DNA of 64,000 nt from Roseivirga sp. E12 (GTDB taxonomy: Bacteria > Bacteroidota > Bacteroidia > Cytophagales > Cyclobacteriaceae), in contig NZ_JAGFMD010000010.1 of the NCBI RefSeq assembly GCF_017592825.1, positions 62,001 to 126,000 of the forward strand, read 5' to 3'. The notes under the pieces are model-generated. The model ran no database searches. It worked only from the letters and a program-made list of their open reading frames with translations, and was not told the origin of the DNA. Positions 1 through 9,081 of this stretch are shown piece after piece (within the stretch, counting starts at the first letter, position 1; the number at the start of each line of letters is the position of its first letter). The position numbers and the translations under genes were made by a program.

Positions 1-555
1 GGCATCCGCACGCTTAGCTCCAATTCGTGGTTCTCTGAGGTTTCCTGCTGGTAATACAAAATCTTGGTAAAAAGGATGCTGGTAGTCGGACAACAAGATA
101 TTGTGGTCTCTCGCTACTTTTCTATGCTGGTAGGCATCGTCTAAAAGAAAAACCTCCACATCATCTTTTTCCATCAGAACAGACGGAACGGCCAAAATTC
201 GCTCTTCGCAAACCGAAACGGTGATATCTTGACCAAATTTGTGATAAAATTGTAAGGGTTCATCTCCAATACTCTTCGCATCATCAGCATCAGAAGCCAT
301 TATAAACCCCTTGGTTCGTCTACCATAACCACGACTGATGGTTGCTAACCTGTACTCGTCTTTGAGGCTCTTGATCAGGAATTCAATCATTGGAGTCTTA
401 CCAGTTCCTCCGGTTGACAAGTTTCCTACCGAAATGATTGTACGATCGAACGCTGTTTGGCTACGTTGACCATTGTCAAACTGGCGATTTCTGGCTTGCA
501 TTAGCCAGCCATAGAGTACTGAAAAAGGAAAGAATAATGCTCTGATGAATTTCAT
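1..555 (-). CDS. lpxK: Tetraacyldisaccharide 4'-kinase LpxK, 3' part outside window
   Basis: Translating the minus strand from the ATG at 555 gives 185 residues open to the window edge; the family is usually about 330-350 residues, so the C-terminal half lies outside. LpxK phosphorylates the 4' position of the lipid A disaccharide at the inner face of the inner membrane. Visible are an N-terminal membrane-associating helix (about residues 4-20), a P-loop in GNLSTGGTGKTP (44-55), GDEP (97-100) and DDAYQHR (139-145), matching the family's DDGFQHR motif. It is divergent from the NIF3 gene at 608, with a 52-base gap. The motifs make the assignment firm. Confidence 0.93.
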   Translation of the reverse strand, partial: MKFIRALFFPFSVLYGWLMQARNRQFDNGQRSQTAFDRTIISVGNLSTGGTGKTPMIEFLIKSLKDEYRLATISRGYGRRTKGFIMASDADDAKSIGDEPLQFYHKFGQDITVSVCEERILAVPSVLMEKDDVEVFLLDDAYQHRKVARDHNILLSDYQHPFYQDFVLPAGNLREPRIGAKRADA

Positions 556-607
556 TCAATTCAGCTGATTATCTTTAGAGATTTAAAGGCTGCAAATAAA
601 GTCAAAT

Positions 608-1705
608 ATGACAAAAATAAAGGATATCATCTCTGTACTAGAAAATATAGCCCCTCGAGGATATCAGGAAAACTATGATAACTCAGGGCTTATAACGGGT
701 ACATTCGATAGTGACATCAGTGGAGTTCTCATTACACTTGATTGTATTGAATCCGTTGTGGATGAGGCAATTCGCAAGAAATGTAATCTGATCATAGCGC
801 ATCACCCGATTGTGTTCAAAGGGTTAAAGCAGCTCAATGGCAAAAACTATGTTGAAAGAACCATTATAAAGGCAATAAAGAATGACATAGCGATCTATGC
901 CATCCACACTAATCTTGACAATGTGCATAATGGCGTTAATGCCAAAATAGCCGAGAAATTGGAGCTTGAAAACGTGCAAATTCTAGCTCCTAAAGCAGAT
1001 ACACTTCTAAAACTCGAAGTCTTTGTACCCATAGATTCTACAGCAAAACTTTTGGACGCCATTCATGAGGCTGGTGCTGGCAATGTTGGTAACTACAGCC
1101 ATTGTAGTTTTAAGGTAACAGGTACTGGTTCTTTTAGACCCAATGAAAACGCTCAGCCTAGTATTGGTCAGCCAGGACAACAAGAGTCTGCCCAAGAAGA
1201 CAAGGTGGAACTCATCTTCCCTGCTGTACTTAGGCACAAAGTCATATCTGCCATGAACAGGGCTCACCCTTATGAAGAAGTTGCTCATTTTATCCAATCC
1301 GTTGAGAATACAAACCAGCAGGTTGGTGCCGGAATGATTGGTGAACTGCCCAGCTCGAAGACACCTGAAGATTTCCTTGCTTATTTGAAGGAAAAAATGT
1401 CTTTGAAGGTGATCAGATATACTCCTTTTGACGGCAGTGAGATTAAAAAAGTAGCACTATGTGGTGGTGCCGGAAGTTTCTTATTAGGCCATGCAAAGGC
1501 ACAATCAGCTGATGCTTTTGTAACCGGAGATTTTAAGTATCACGAGTTCTTTGATGGAGAAGGTAAAACCATGATAGCGGACATTGGACACTATGAAAGT
1601 GAAGTCTTTACAAAAGAGTTGATTGATGGGTTTATCAGAGAAAATTTTGCTAATATTGCAACCTATTTATCAGAGGTGGATACGAATCCCGTAAAGTACT
1701 TCTAA
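608..1705 (+). CDS. NIF3-like dinuclear metal protein (YqfO type)
   Basis: 365 residues, the long form of the NIF3/YbgI family with a PII/CutA-like domain inserted at about residues 130-240. Metal ligands are recognisable: IIAHHPIVFKG with H65/H66, H100 and D104 in IHTNLDN, and H328 with E330 in IGHYESE near the C terminus. Family members form toroidal hexamers carrying two metal ions; the cellular role is unsettled, although it is often annotated as GTP cyclohydrolase I type 2. The next gene, for the zinc-ribbon protein, starts 11 bases downstream, a pairing that is common in Bacteroidota and suggests co-transcription. Confidence 0.9.
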   Translation: MTKIKDIISVLENIAPRGYQENYDNSGLITGTFDSDISGVLITLDCIESVVDEAIRKKCNLIIAHHPIVFKGLKQLNGKNYVERTIIKAIKNDIAIYAIHTNLDNVHNGVNAKIAEKLELENVQILAPKADTLLKLEVFVPIDSTAKLLDAIHEAGAGNVGNYSHCSFKVTGTGSFRPNENAQPSIGQPGQQESAQEDKVELIFPAVLRHKVISAMNRAHPYEEVAHFIQSVENTNQQVGAGMIGELPSSKTPEDFLAYLKEKMSLKVIRYTPFDGSEIKKVALCGGAGSFLLGHAKAQSADAFVTGDFKYHEFFDGEGKTMIADIGHYESEVFTKELIDGFIRENFANIATYLSEVDTNPVKYF

Positions 1706-1716
1706 AAAAATCGTCA

Positions 1717-2490
1717 ATGGAAAAAACAGTTTCACAGAAATTAGAGGCGTTAAAGAACCTACAATCAATTGACTCTCAATTAGATGAGATCAAAAAAGTA
1801 AGAGGCGCATTACCAGAAGAGGTAGCAGATCTTGAAGATGAGATTGCAGGATATGAAACACGCGTTGAAAAGTTCAATACTGAACTTGCAGAGCTAGAGG
1901 GCAATATTTCTGATCACAAGACTCAAATAAAAAATTCCGAGGGGCTCATCAAAAAATATGAAGAGCAGCAAATGAATGTTCGTAACAATCGTGAATACGA
2001 TGCCATTACGAAAGAAATGGAGTTGCAAAACCTTGAAATTCAAATCTCTGAGAAAAGAATCAAAGAGGCATTCGTTAAAATCGAACTCAAGAAAGAGGAG
2101 ATTGAAAAGACACAGGGTGAGTTGGGTGAAAGACAAAAAGATCTTGAAACTAAAAAGTCTGAACTTGAGGTTTTGACAAAAGAAAGCGAAGCGGATGAAA
2201 AGAAGCTTTTGGGAGATAGAGAAAAAGCCTCGAAGAATATCGAAGAAAGATTATTGATCTCTTACAATAAGCTACGTACGAATGCAAGAAATGGCCTAGC
2301 AGTAGTACCTGTAAGTAGAGGTGCATGTGGTGGATGTTTCAACGTTGTTCCTCCACAAAGACAGGCTGACATTAGAGACAGTAAAAAAATAACTGTTTGT
2401 GAGCACTGTGGAAGAATTTTAGCGGAAGTTACAGATGAGATTGTAGCGGAAGAAAAACCAAAAAGAAGCAGAAGAAAGAAGGAAGCTTAA
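1717..2490 (+). CDS. Coiled-coil protein with C-terminal C4 zinc ribbon
   Basis: 257 residues. Residues 1-185 are almost continuous charged heptad-like coiled coil. A C4 zinc ribbon follows, with C204, C207, C228 and C231 (CGGC...CEHC), and then a basic tail (KPKRSRRKKEA). This matches the zf-RING_7/CT398-like family, sometimes described as nucleic-acid-binding or, by analogy with DksA, as acting on RNA polymerase; function is inferred only. It lies 11 bases after the NIF3 gene and 3 bases before the TPR gene, so the three probably form one operon. Confidence 0.85.
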   Translation: MEKTVSQKLEALKNLQSIDSQLDEIKKVRGALPEEVADLEDEIAGYETRVEKFNTELAELEGNISDHKTQIKNSEGLIKKYEEQQMNVRNNREYDAITKEMELQNLEIQISEKRIKEAFVKIELKKEEIEKTQGELGERQKDLETKKSELEVLTKESEADEKKLLGDREKASKNIEERLLISYNKLRTNARNGLAVVPVSRGACGGCFNVVPPQRQADIRDSKKITVCEHCGRILAEVTDEIVAEEKPKRSRRKKEA

Positions 2491-2493
2491 TCG

Positions 2494-3945
2494 TTGACTC
2501 TTTTATCAAAATACAGAAGATGGATAGGCTTGTTAGTCTATCCATTTTTTATGCTCTTTACTTTTTTGACGGCCAGCGGACAACATTCCGGTCGCAATCC
2601 CCTTCTTAACTTGGAGTTTGAAAAAACTCGAACGGCTACTGCCAATTCGGACCTACCGATGGATTTGTATTATGCAAATCTCGCAGACATATTGGAGCTC
2701 ATTCTTGAGGAAAGTGAATCTCGGTTTAAGGAGCTTAAGTCAAATGAAAGTATCAGGCTCAAGGCGCTTGACCGGCTCGAAAACTCCTCTCCCTGGGTGC
2801 CATTTGTTCAAGCCGAAATAAAACTACAATGGGCATTTGTAAACTTCAAATATGGTAATGAATGGGATGCCTTTTGGGGACTTAGAAGTGCCTACCGAAG
2901 TGCAAAGAAAAATAATACTAAGTACCCGAACTTTGAACCGAACAAAAGAACACTAGGACTCTTAAATATCATTTTCGGAAATGTACCCAGTAAAAACCAA
3001 TGGCTCATGAACCTGTTTGGCTTGAGAGGAGATGTGTTAACCGGACTGACTCAATTGGCGTCTATTGGCGATCAGTATCCCGAATTAGTAACCGAATCCA
3101 AGCTTATTTTGGGAATGACAAATGCCTATTTACTGGAGGACTTTGGCAAAGCTGTAGCGTTCATTTCCGATGATATACCTGATAATCTTCCTTTATTCCA
3201 GTATGTGAAATCTCTGGTCTATTCAAAGGCCCATAAATCAATCTTTGCACGTGATCTTCTTTTGAAGAGTGTAAAACGGTTCCCAATCCATAATTACCTA
3301 ATTGCAGAGACCTATTTTCAAGCAGGCGAATATCAAATTGCAATTGATCACTATCAGAAATTCCTTGGCTCATTCAATGGCAAATCTTATATAAAAGACA
3401 CCTATCTTAAACTCAGTATATCGTATGGCCTAACAGGAGAATTGGAGGCCTATAAGGAGTGTCTTAATAAAAGTAGAACAGAAGGCGATAACTATTCAGA
3501 AGTTGATAAGAATGCGGCTAAAATAGCCAAAACACTGGATTCGCAGAACCCCACATCATTAAGGATACGCTTTGCAATAGATGGAGGCTACTATCAAGAA
3601 GCGGATAGTCTGATTACTATTCTTGATAAAAAGAAAGATCTTTCAGAATACGAAAAGCTAGAACTAACCTATCGTAAAGCACGGTTAAACCATCTACAGT
3701 CGAAGTCTCAAGATGCCCAAAAATACTATAGGGAAGTCATTGACAATGCTGAACTGATTGAAGAGACCTATTATGGTCCAAATTCATTTCTGCAGCTAGG
3801 CTACATAATGAGAGATGAAGGTGATATTGATAGTGCCAAAATGTATTTCAACGAAGTGCTATCATTTAGAAAACATCCTTATAAGAGTAGCCTTGATAGC
3901 AAGGCCAAAATTGCCCTTAAACGTCTAGACCAACAAGATGACTAG
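2494..3945 (+). CDS. Exported TPR-rich protein of unknown function
   Basis: 483 residues from a TTG start at 2494, three bases after the previous stop. TTG is chosen because it gives a complete signal peptide (basic SKYRR, hydrophobic core, cleavage after TASGQ); the first in-frame ATG (2551) would remove the n-region. The remainder is helical with tetratricopeptide-like repeats, clearest toward the C terminus (for example PNSFLQLGYIMRDEGDIDSAK). No catalytic motif is seen. Its 3' end overlaps the convergent phosphatase gene by 29 bases. Probably a periplasmic scaffold, but no partner can be named. Confidence 0.8.
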   Translation: MTLLSKYRRWIGLLVYPFFMLFTFLTASGQHSGRNPLLNLEFEKTRTATANSDLPMDLYYANLADILELILEESESRFKELKSNESIRLKALDRLENSSPWVPFVQAEIKLQWAFVNFKYGNEWDAFWGLRSAYRSAKKNNTKYPNFEPNKRTLGLLNIIFGNVPSKNQWLMNLFGLRGDVLTGLTQLASIGDQYPELVTESKLILGMTNAYLLEDFGKAVAFISDDIPDNLPLFQYVKSLVYSKAHKSIFARDLLLKSVKRFPIHNYLIAETYFQAGEYQIAIDHYQKFLGSFNGKSYIKDTYLKLSISYGLTGELEAYKECLNKSRTEGDNYSEVDKNAAKIAKTLDSQNPTSLRIRFAIDGGYYQEADSLITILDKKKDLSEYEKLELTYRKARLNHLQSKSQDAQKYYREVIDNAELIEETYYGPNSFLQLGYIMRDEGDIDSAKMYFNEVLSFRKHPYKSSLDSKAKIALKRLDQQDD

Positions 3946-4540
3946 TGTCGTTATATCGATCTATAATAAACATTGACCCTGTATAAGTCAGTTCATACAG
4001 GCAAAGGTTTGAGTGCTCGAATAAGTCCATACACTTTAATGGGTAATTCAGCATTACGGCCAGCATTACACGCATTGCTCTTCCATGCATGCAAATAAGG
4101 ATTGTATCTTCATCTGACTGACTGAGAATATACTCAAGAGCATTGTGCATTCTTACGGCAACCTGCTCAGGATTCTCCCCTCCATCAATGGCTACATCAG
4201 TACGGCCTTCTTGCCAGGACTTAATCATGTTCAGGTAATAAGCATCCCCCTCCTCATCAACGGGGATTCCCTCTCGCTCGCCCCAGCTAATTTCATTTAG
4301 GTCTGCCAGCTTTTCATAAGCTAAAGGCTTTTCTATGAAGTTCACTACAGATTGATAGGTACGTTTAAGCGCAGAGATGTATACCTTCTTAAATGGTATA
4401 TGCTTGTAGGTACTAAAAAAAGCTTCTCCTTGTGCTTGTCCGAGTGCATTTAAATCAGAGTCTATACCACTTCCTTGAACCACTCCAATTTTGTTGTAAT
4501 CTGTTTGTCCATGTCGCGTGAGGTATATTTTTTTGGTCAT
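3917..4540 (-). CDS. Histidine phosphatase family protein
   Basis: 207 residues of the phosphoglycerate-mutase-like fold. The catalytic RHGQT motif holds H10 as phospho-acceptor; R60 in LKRTYQS, E83 and H152 in CMHGRAM complete the active site. The family includes phosphatases of sugar phosphates, cobalamin intermediates and others; the substrate cannot be told. The start is placed at the ATG at 4540 rather than the TTG one codon upstream because AGGAG lies six bases before this ATG. The gene is convergent with the TPR gene and overlaps its last 29 bases. It is divergent from the menaquinone genes. Confidence 0.88.
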   Translation of the reverse strand: MTKKIYLTRHGQTDYNKIGVVQGSGIDSDLNALGQAQGEAFFSTYKHIPFKKVYISALKRTYQSVVNFIEKPLAYEKLADLNEISWGEREGIPVDEEGDAYYLNMIKSWQEGRTDVAIDGGENPEQVAVRMHNALEYILSQSDEDTILICMHGRAMRVMLAVMLNYPLKCMDLFEHSNLCLYELTYTGSMFIIDRYNDTSHLVGLDV

Positions 4541-4598
4541 CAATTTCTCCTATTTTTGCTTCGGCCAGCCGCAAAACTAAAAATTAATCTGAACCTAC

Positions 4599-5021
4599 AT
4601 GTTCCAAGAAGGCGTAACTATTGATGCTATTAACAAGATGTGCCAAAACACCTTGGTTGAACATCTAGGAATAGAGGTGACAGAGCTTGGTAAAGATTAT
4701 ATTATTGCAAGAATGCCAGTCGATCATCGCACACATCAGCCAATGGGATTACTCCATGGAGGTGCCTCAGTGGTTTTAGCAGAAACTCTTGGTAGTATTG
4801 CCGCATCACTTACCTTAAACCAAAAGCTACAACACTGTGTTGGCCTAGAAGTAAATGCCAATCATGTTAAAAGTGTCAAATCGGGAAATGTTTTTGGTAA
4901 AACCAGACCTATTCATTTGGGAAAACGTACTCAGATTTGGGAGATTACTATCACAAATGATCAAGACGAATTGGTCTGTATAAGTAGACTTACAATGGCC
5001 GTAATTGATAAAAAGAATTAA
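4599..5021 (+). CDS. Hotdog-fold thioesterase, likely DHNA-CoA thioesterase (MenI-like)
   Basis: 140 residues of the PaaI/YdiI hotdog family. The motif GLLHGGASVVLAET carries HGG (53-55) and E62, the likely catalytic carboxylate. Family members hydrolyse acyl-CoA thioesters, and YdiI-type enzymes release 1,4-dihydroxy-2-naphthoate in menaquinone synthesis. Context supports that job: the stop codon overlaps the menF start (TAATG at 5019-5023), and menD follows, so the three are translationally coupled. Substrate assignment is inferred from context and family. TATTTTTG at 4551-4558 resembles the Bacteroidetes -7 element. Confidence 0.85.
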   Translation: MFQEGVTIDAINKMCQNTLVEHLGIEVTELGKDYIIARMPVDHRTHQPMGLLHGGASVVLAETLGSIAASLTLNQKLQHCVGLEVNANHVKSVKSGNVFGKTRPIHLGKRTQIWEITITNDQDELVCISRLTMAVIDKKN

Positions 5022-6253
5022 TGTCCTCCACGCAAAAGGATAATACAATAGCACTTGACCTTGCTTCCTTTACCAAGGAAGAGATCATCTCAGCTTCTAT
5101 AAGTACGGCTGTCAGCATGGAGCTTCCTATTGCCATCTGGAGAATGCCTCATCAATCAGAAATCCATTTAACCATTAGTCTTGGGAATGCCAGAAAACTT
5201 GAGAAAATCGATATTGATGACCTAGGAACCGGCTTTTTATTCGCTCCATTTCATTTCGGTAATCTTCCTGCCCTTTTTATCGATGCAGACTTCTCTTTGT
5301 CTTTCGATTTCGAGGAAGTGATTCAGGAACATAAGACTGGAAAAGATGAGAGCAATGATGAGCTAGGTGTACTTAAGGCCAAATTCGAAGGATTTCTCAG
5401 TCAAAAATCAAAAGTTCATTCATACCATATCAATCCAGAAAAGGGACTTCTTTCAGATACTGACTATCATAAACTCATCGAAAAATCAGTTTTAGCAATT
5501 AATGAGAATCATTTTGATAAAGTAGTCCCTGCTAGAACTAAAGAGATCTCTTTGGCTGAAGGCTTCAATCCAGTAGAACTGCTGCTCAATCTTTGCGATA
5601 GCTATGCGAATGCTTTTGTTTCCTTCGTCTCAATTCCAGAAAAAGGAACTTGGATCGGGGCCACACCTGAAGTACTCATAGAAAAAAGACAAGATTCTTT
5701 TAAAACCATCGCCCTAGCGGGAACTCAAAGGATTGATCCACTGAAATCTATAAGCGATACAAGCTGGACTCAAAAAGAAATTGAGGAACAAGCAATGGTA
5801 AGTAGGTATATCATTAACTGTTTCAAAAAAATTAGACTAAGAGAGTTCGAAGAAGTTGGTCCAAAGACAGTGAAAGCCGGTAACCTCTTACATCTCAAAA
5901 CTTCTTACGCTGTCAATACAGCAGATACCAATTTCCCAGAACTGGCAACCGTAATGCTTGAACTATTGCACCCGACTTCTGCAGTAGCAGGAATGCCGAA
6001 AGAAGAAGCCTTGAGCTTTTTAGATATACATGAAGGGATTGACAGAGAGTTTTTTAGCGGATTTCTCGGACCAGTAAATGTTGAAAATAGTACTGACCTC
6101 TTCGTCAACTTGCGTTGTATGCAGTTGCTCGAAAACAAAGCCATACTATATGCGGGAGCAGGAGTCACTTTAGACTCTCAACCTGAAAAAGAATATCAAG
6201 AGACCGAATTGAAGTTTAATACCCTCCTCAATATTCTGAACAAATCGCTTTGA
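5021..6253 (+). CDS. menF: Isochorismate synthase MenF
   Basis: 410 residues of the chorismate-binding (MenF/EntC/TrpE) family; converts chorismate to isochorismate, the committed step of menaquinone synthesis. Visible signatures are KVVPAR (167-172, containing the lysine that activates water), GATPEVLI (213-220), AGTQ (233-236) and HLKTSYAV. The N-terminal third is divergent, as is usual for MenF. The start overlaps the thioesterase stop by one base, and the stop TGA overlaps the TTG start of menD by three bases. The position directly before menD favours MenF over EntC or PabB. Confidence 0.92.
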   Translation: MSSTQKDNTIALDLASFTKEEIISASISTAVSMELPIAIWRMPHQSEIHLTISLGNARKLEKIDIDDLGTGFLFAPFHFGNLPALFIDADFSLSFDFEEVIQEHKTGKDESNDELGVLKAKFEGFLSQKSKVHSYHINPEKGLLSDTDYHKLIEKSVLAINENHFDKVVPARTKEISLAEGFNPVELLLNLCDSYANAFVSFVSIPEKGTWIGATPEVLIEKRQDSFKTIALAGTQRIDPLKSISDTSWTQKEIEEQAMVSRYIINCFKKIRLREFEEVGPKTVKAGNLLHLKTSYAVNTADTNFPELATVMLELLHPTSAVAGMPKEEALSFLDIHEGIDREFFSGFLGPVNVENSTDLFVNLRCMQLLENKAILYAGAGVTLDSQPEKEYQETELKFNTLLNILNKSL

Positions 6254-7929
6254 CTCTAAAGCATATAAACGATATCGTTTCAGTTTGTGCCGGTCATGGC
6301 GTAGAAACTGCCATTATCTCTCCCGGATCAAGGTCCGCTCCTATTACTCTTGCATTCAATGCCCACACGTCCATTGACGTTAAAGTAATAGCAGACGAAA
6401 GATCAGCAGCCTTTATTGCTACTGGAATAGCACAACAACAGAAGAAACCAGTAGTCTTAGTCTGCACTTCAGGCTCTGCAGTTCTAAACTATGTCCCTGC
6501 AATTGCAGAGGCGTATTACCAAGAAATTCCGGTCATAGTGATTTCTGCAGATCGTCCTCCTGAATGGGTCAATCAATACGATGGCCAAACGATCCAGCAG
6601 TCAGGGATACTAGGTAAACATATATTGGCCAGTTATGACTACCCGATTGATGATGGTCACGCTGATACTCACTGGCATGGCAATAGAATTGTCAATGAGG
6701 CCCTGATCAAAGCAATGTCTTTTCCGCAAGGACCTGTGCATATAAATGTGCCTTTGCGCGAGCCGTTTTACCCTTCTGAGGCTAAGCAAATTAAGTTCGA
6801 CAAAGCACGCATTATCAAATACACAGCTCCTGATACAAGGCTGATCCCAAGCTTAATTAATGAACTAGAGTCTGAGTGGAGCCAATACGAAAGCATGGCA
6901 ATTGTTATTGGTCAACACGATCAGGATGACGAGCTGTCATCAGCAATTGAGGAGTTTTGCAAGCGAACTGGCACTGTTGTAATCAATGATGTAATCGGCA
7001 ATCAACATTTGATACCAAATGCCATACAGCATCATGATGCTTTTCTTCAACCGAAAATTCAAAATACTCTACTGGAATTAAAGCCAGACCTAGTCATTAG
7101 CATTGGCAAGTCATTAATTTCTAAAAATCTTAAAGTATTCTTTAGAGAGAATCCACCAAAGGCACATTGGCATATCAGTCAATCCGATAGAATCAATGAT
7201 ATATTCAAGCAATTAACTAGGTCGATTTATCTAGAGCCAAAGCATTTCTTCAATAGCTTTAAGCCAGCTTCAGGCGATGCATCGTTTGGAAAAAAATGGA
7301 CTGAGATAGAAGCTAAAGCAAAAAGTGTCACTTCAGAATACCTGATGAAGTGTCCGTTTGGCGAGTTCAAAGCAATTACCAATTGTATTGAGGCATTGCC
7401 AGAAAATAGTCAGTTGCATCTGGCGAATAGCATGGCCGTTCGTTACGCCAACTTCATTGGCCTGAACAAGAAATTAGAGGTATTCTCAAACAGGGGCACT
7501 AGTGGTATTGATGGCAGCAATGGCACAGCTGTAGGTGCTGCCCTTAGTCAAAACAAGATGGTGACGCTAATCACCGGTGATATGGCCTTCTTCTATGATC
7601 GGAATGCTTTTTGGCATCCGTATGAGCCCTCGAAACTTCGAGTAGTAATACTCAACAACCATGGTGGTGGAATTTTCAGGATGATCAAAGGCCCGCAAGA
7701 TCAACCGGATTACGACAAACTCTTTGAGACAGATCAGCCCTTAACCGCTGAGAATACCGCCAGGGATTATAATTTTGAATATCTTTCCTGTACCGATTTA
7801 GGTGGTTTAACAAACGCCCTTAAAGGATTTTACCAGCCAAGCGAGGGACCAAAAGTCATCGAGGTATTTTCGGACAGCAAACAGAACACCGAAATATTCG
7901 AAGCTTTTAAGAAAGCCATTATCGCCTAG
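6250..7929 (+). CDS. menD: 2-succinyl-5-enolpyruvyl-6-hydroxy-3-cyclohexene-1-carboxylate synthase MenD
   Basis: 559 residues of the thiamine-diphosphate enzyme that joins isochorismate and 2-oxoglutarate. The N-terminal Pyr domain has ISPGSRSAPIT (23-33) and catalytic E50; the C-terminal PP domain has the ThDP motif starting TGDMAFFYD and ending NNHGGGIF. The start is a TTG at 6250 overlapping the menF TGA; it leaves the usual short segment before the SPGSRSAP motif, so no upstream start is needed. The 3' end overlaps the convergent gene at 7926 by four bases. Confidence 0.95.
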   Translation: MTLKHINDIVSVCAGHGVETAIISPGSRSAPITLAFNAHTSIDVKVIADERSAAFIATGIAQQQKKPVVLVCTSGSAVLNYVPAIAEAYYQEIPVIVISADRPPEWVNQYDGQTIQQSGILGKHILASYDYPIDDGHADTHWHGNRIVNEALIKAMSFPQGPVHINVPLREPFYPSEAKQIKFDKARIIKYTAPDTRLIPSLINELESEWSQYESMAIVIGQHDQDDELSSAIEEFCKRTGTVVINDVIGNQHLIPNAIQHHDAFLQPKIQNTLLELKPDLVISIGKSLISKNLKVFFRENPPKAHWHISQSDRINDIFKQLTRSIYLEPKHFFNSFKPASGDASFGKKWTEIEAKAKSVTSEYLMKCPFGEFKAITNCIEALPENSQLHLANSMAVRYANFIGLNKKLEVFSNRGTSGIDGSNGTAVGAALSQNKMVTLITGDMAFFYDRNAFWHPYEPSKLRVVILNNHGGGIFRMIKGPQDQPDYDKLFETDQPLTAENTARDYNFEYLSCTDLGGLTNALKGFYQPSEGPKVIEVFSDSKQNTEIFEAFKKAIIA

Positions 7930-9059
7930 TTGTCAGACTTAGGCCGATAATCCAACGGTATCATTTCGGCAATTTTTTCAAATCCCCAATAACCTGCAGA
8001 ATAGAAAGCCACCGGATTATAGACATAGCCATTGGGTTCAAATTCAATTGCCTCAAATCCATCCATAAGAGATATCCAAGACTGCTGAGGCTGTTTAACC
8101 AATTTACTTGCAGACGCATGCCCAATTCTTCTTCTATTCTGAACTTCCTGATATTCTATGGATTCAATCTCCTTCTCGAAGGTGACATACAGAAAGTTTT
8201 CGAATGGCAGTGTTTTAGATATATCTGTCGAACCCTGCTTCAAGTATTGAAAGACATTAGCATTTCTTGCATCAAGAACCCTCCCAAAGCCATTAACGTC
8301 TTTAGCGACCTGAACTAAGAAGCCTTCTTCGTCCAACCTATTCTGATATAGAGAAGTGAAAAAGTGAACTGCCGAACCTTCATATGCTTTTTTACGGTTG
8401 GCTTCCCATCTAGACATTTTTCTTTTGCTTTTTGACTTCATTTCCTCAAACACTGTATAGCCGTAATAACTACTCATACTTCCGATATAGTCCACTTGAA
8501 AATGCTCTAGATAATACTGAATTTTGTAACCTAGGGCCTTATTTTCAATAATGATAGGCTCAGACGAAAATGCCTCTAGAACCACTTTATTCTCATCATA
8601 AATAAAATCAATCACCTCCTCGTTTAATATTTTACATTGACGAGCATTGGCCGATTCGCCTAAGAAAATGAGTCTGAACTCACGCATGTGCTCCTGCCAG
8701 CGTGCATCCTTTTTTGCAGTAACTACTACACTTCCTAAACTCTTTGCATCTGCTTCTATCACAATATCGAGTGTTGTTACAGGCTGAGCACCGAGTTTCA
8801 CCTGAGCAGCATAAGTTTTATATCCCACGAATTTCACAATCAAGTCATAGGTACCTGGGTTAGAAACGGTCAAACTATACTCTCCTTTGTCGTCAGTGGC
8901 GGTACCAAAAGTTGTCTCTGCGAAAAATACAGTGGCAAAAGGCATCACCTCCCCTGACTGAGCATCTTTAACAGTTCCTTTAACAGTATACCTATCCTGC
9001 GCTAATCCTTCAAAACCAATCAATAAGACAGTTAGTAGTATGTATAGTTTTAATCTCAT
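7926..9059 (-). CDS. Exported CarboxypepD_reg-like domain protein
   Basis: 377 residues. A signal peptide (1-20, ending FEGLAQ) is followed by a carboxypeptidase regulatory-like beta-sandwich at about 22-110 (YTVKGTVKDAQSGEVMPFATV, then LDIVIEADAKSLGSVVVTAKK), the form common at the N terminus of Bacteroidota outer-membrane proteins. The remaining 260 residues match no family I recognise and contain no obvious catalytic motif. It sits on the opposite strand between menD and menE, overlapping menD by four bases, and so interrupts an otherwise plus-strand menaquinone cluster. Probably outer-membrane or periplasmic. Confidence 0.8.
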   Translation of the reverse strand: MRLKLYILLTVLLIGFEGLAQDRYTVKGTVKDAQSGEVMPFATVFFAETTFGTATDDKGEYSLTVSNPGTYDLIVKFVGYKTYAAQVKLGAQPVTTLDIVIEADAKSLGSVVVTAKKDARWQEHMREFRLIFLGESANARQCKILNEEVIDFIYDENKVVLEAFSSEPIIIENKALGYKIQYYLEHFQVDYIGSMSSYYGYTVFEEMKSKSKRKMSRWEANRKKAYEGSAVHFFTSLYQNRLDEEGFLVQVAKDVNGFGRVLDARNANVFQYLKQGSTDISKTLPFENFLYVTFEKEIESIEYQEVQNRRRIGHASASKLVKQPQQSWISLMDGFEAIEFEPNGYVYNPVAFYSAGYWGFEKIAEMIPLDYRPKSDN

Positions 9060-9081
9060 TTCAATTCATTAAACTTGGGCC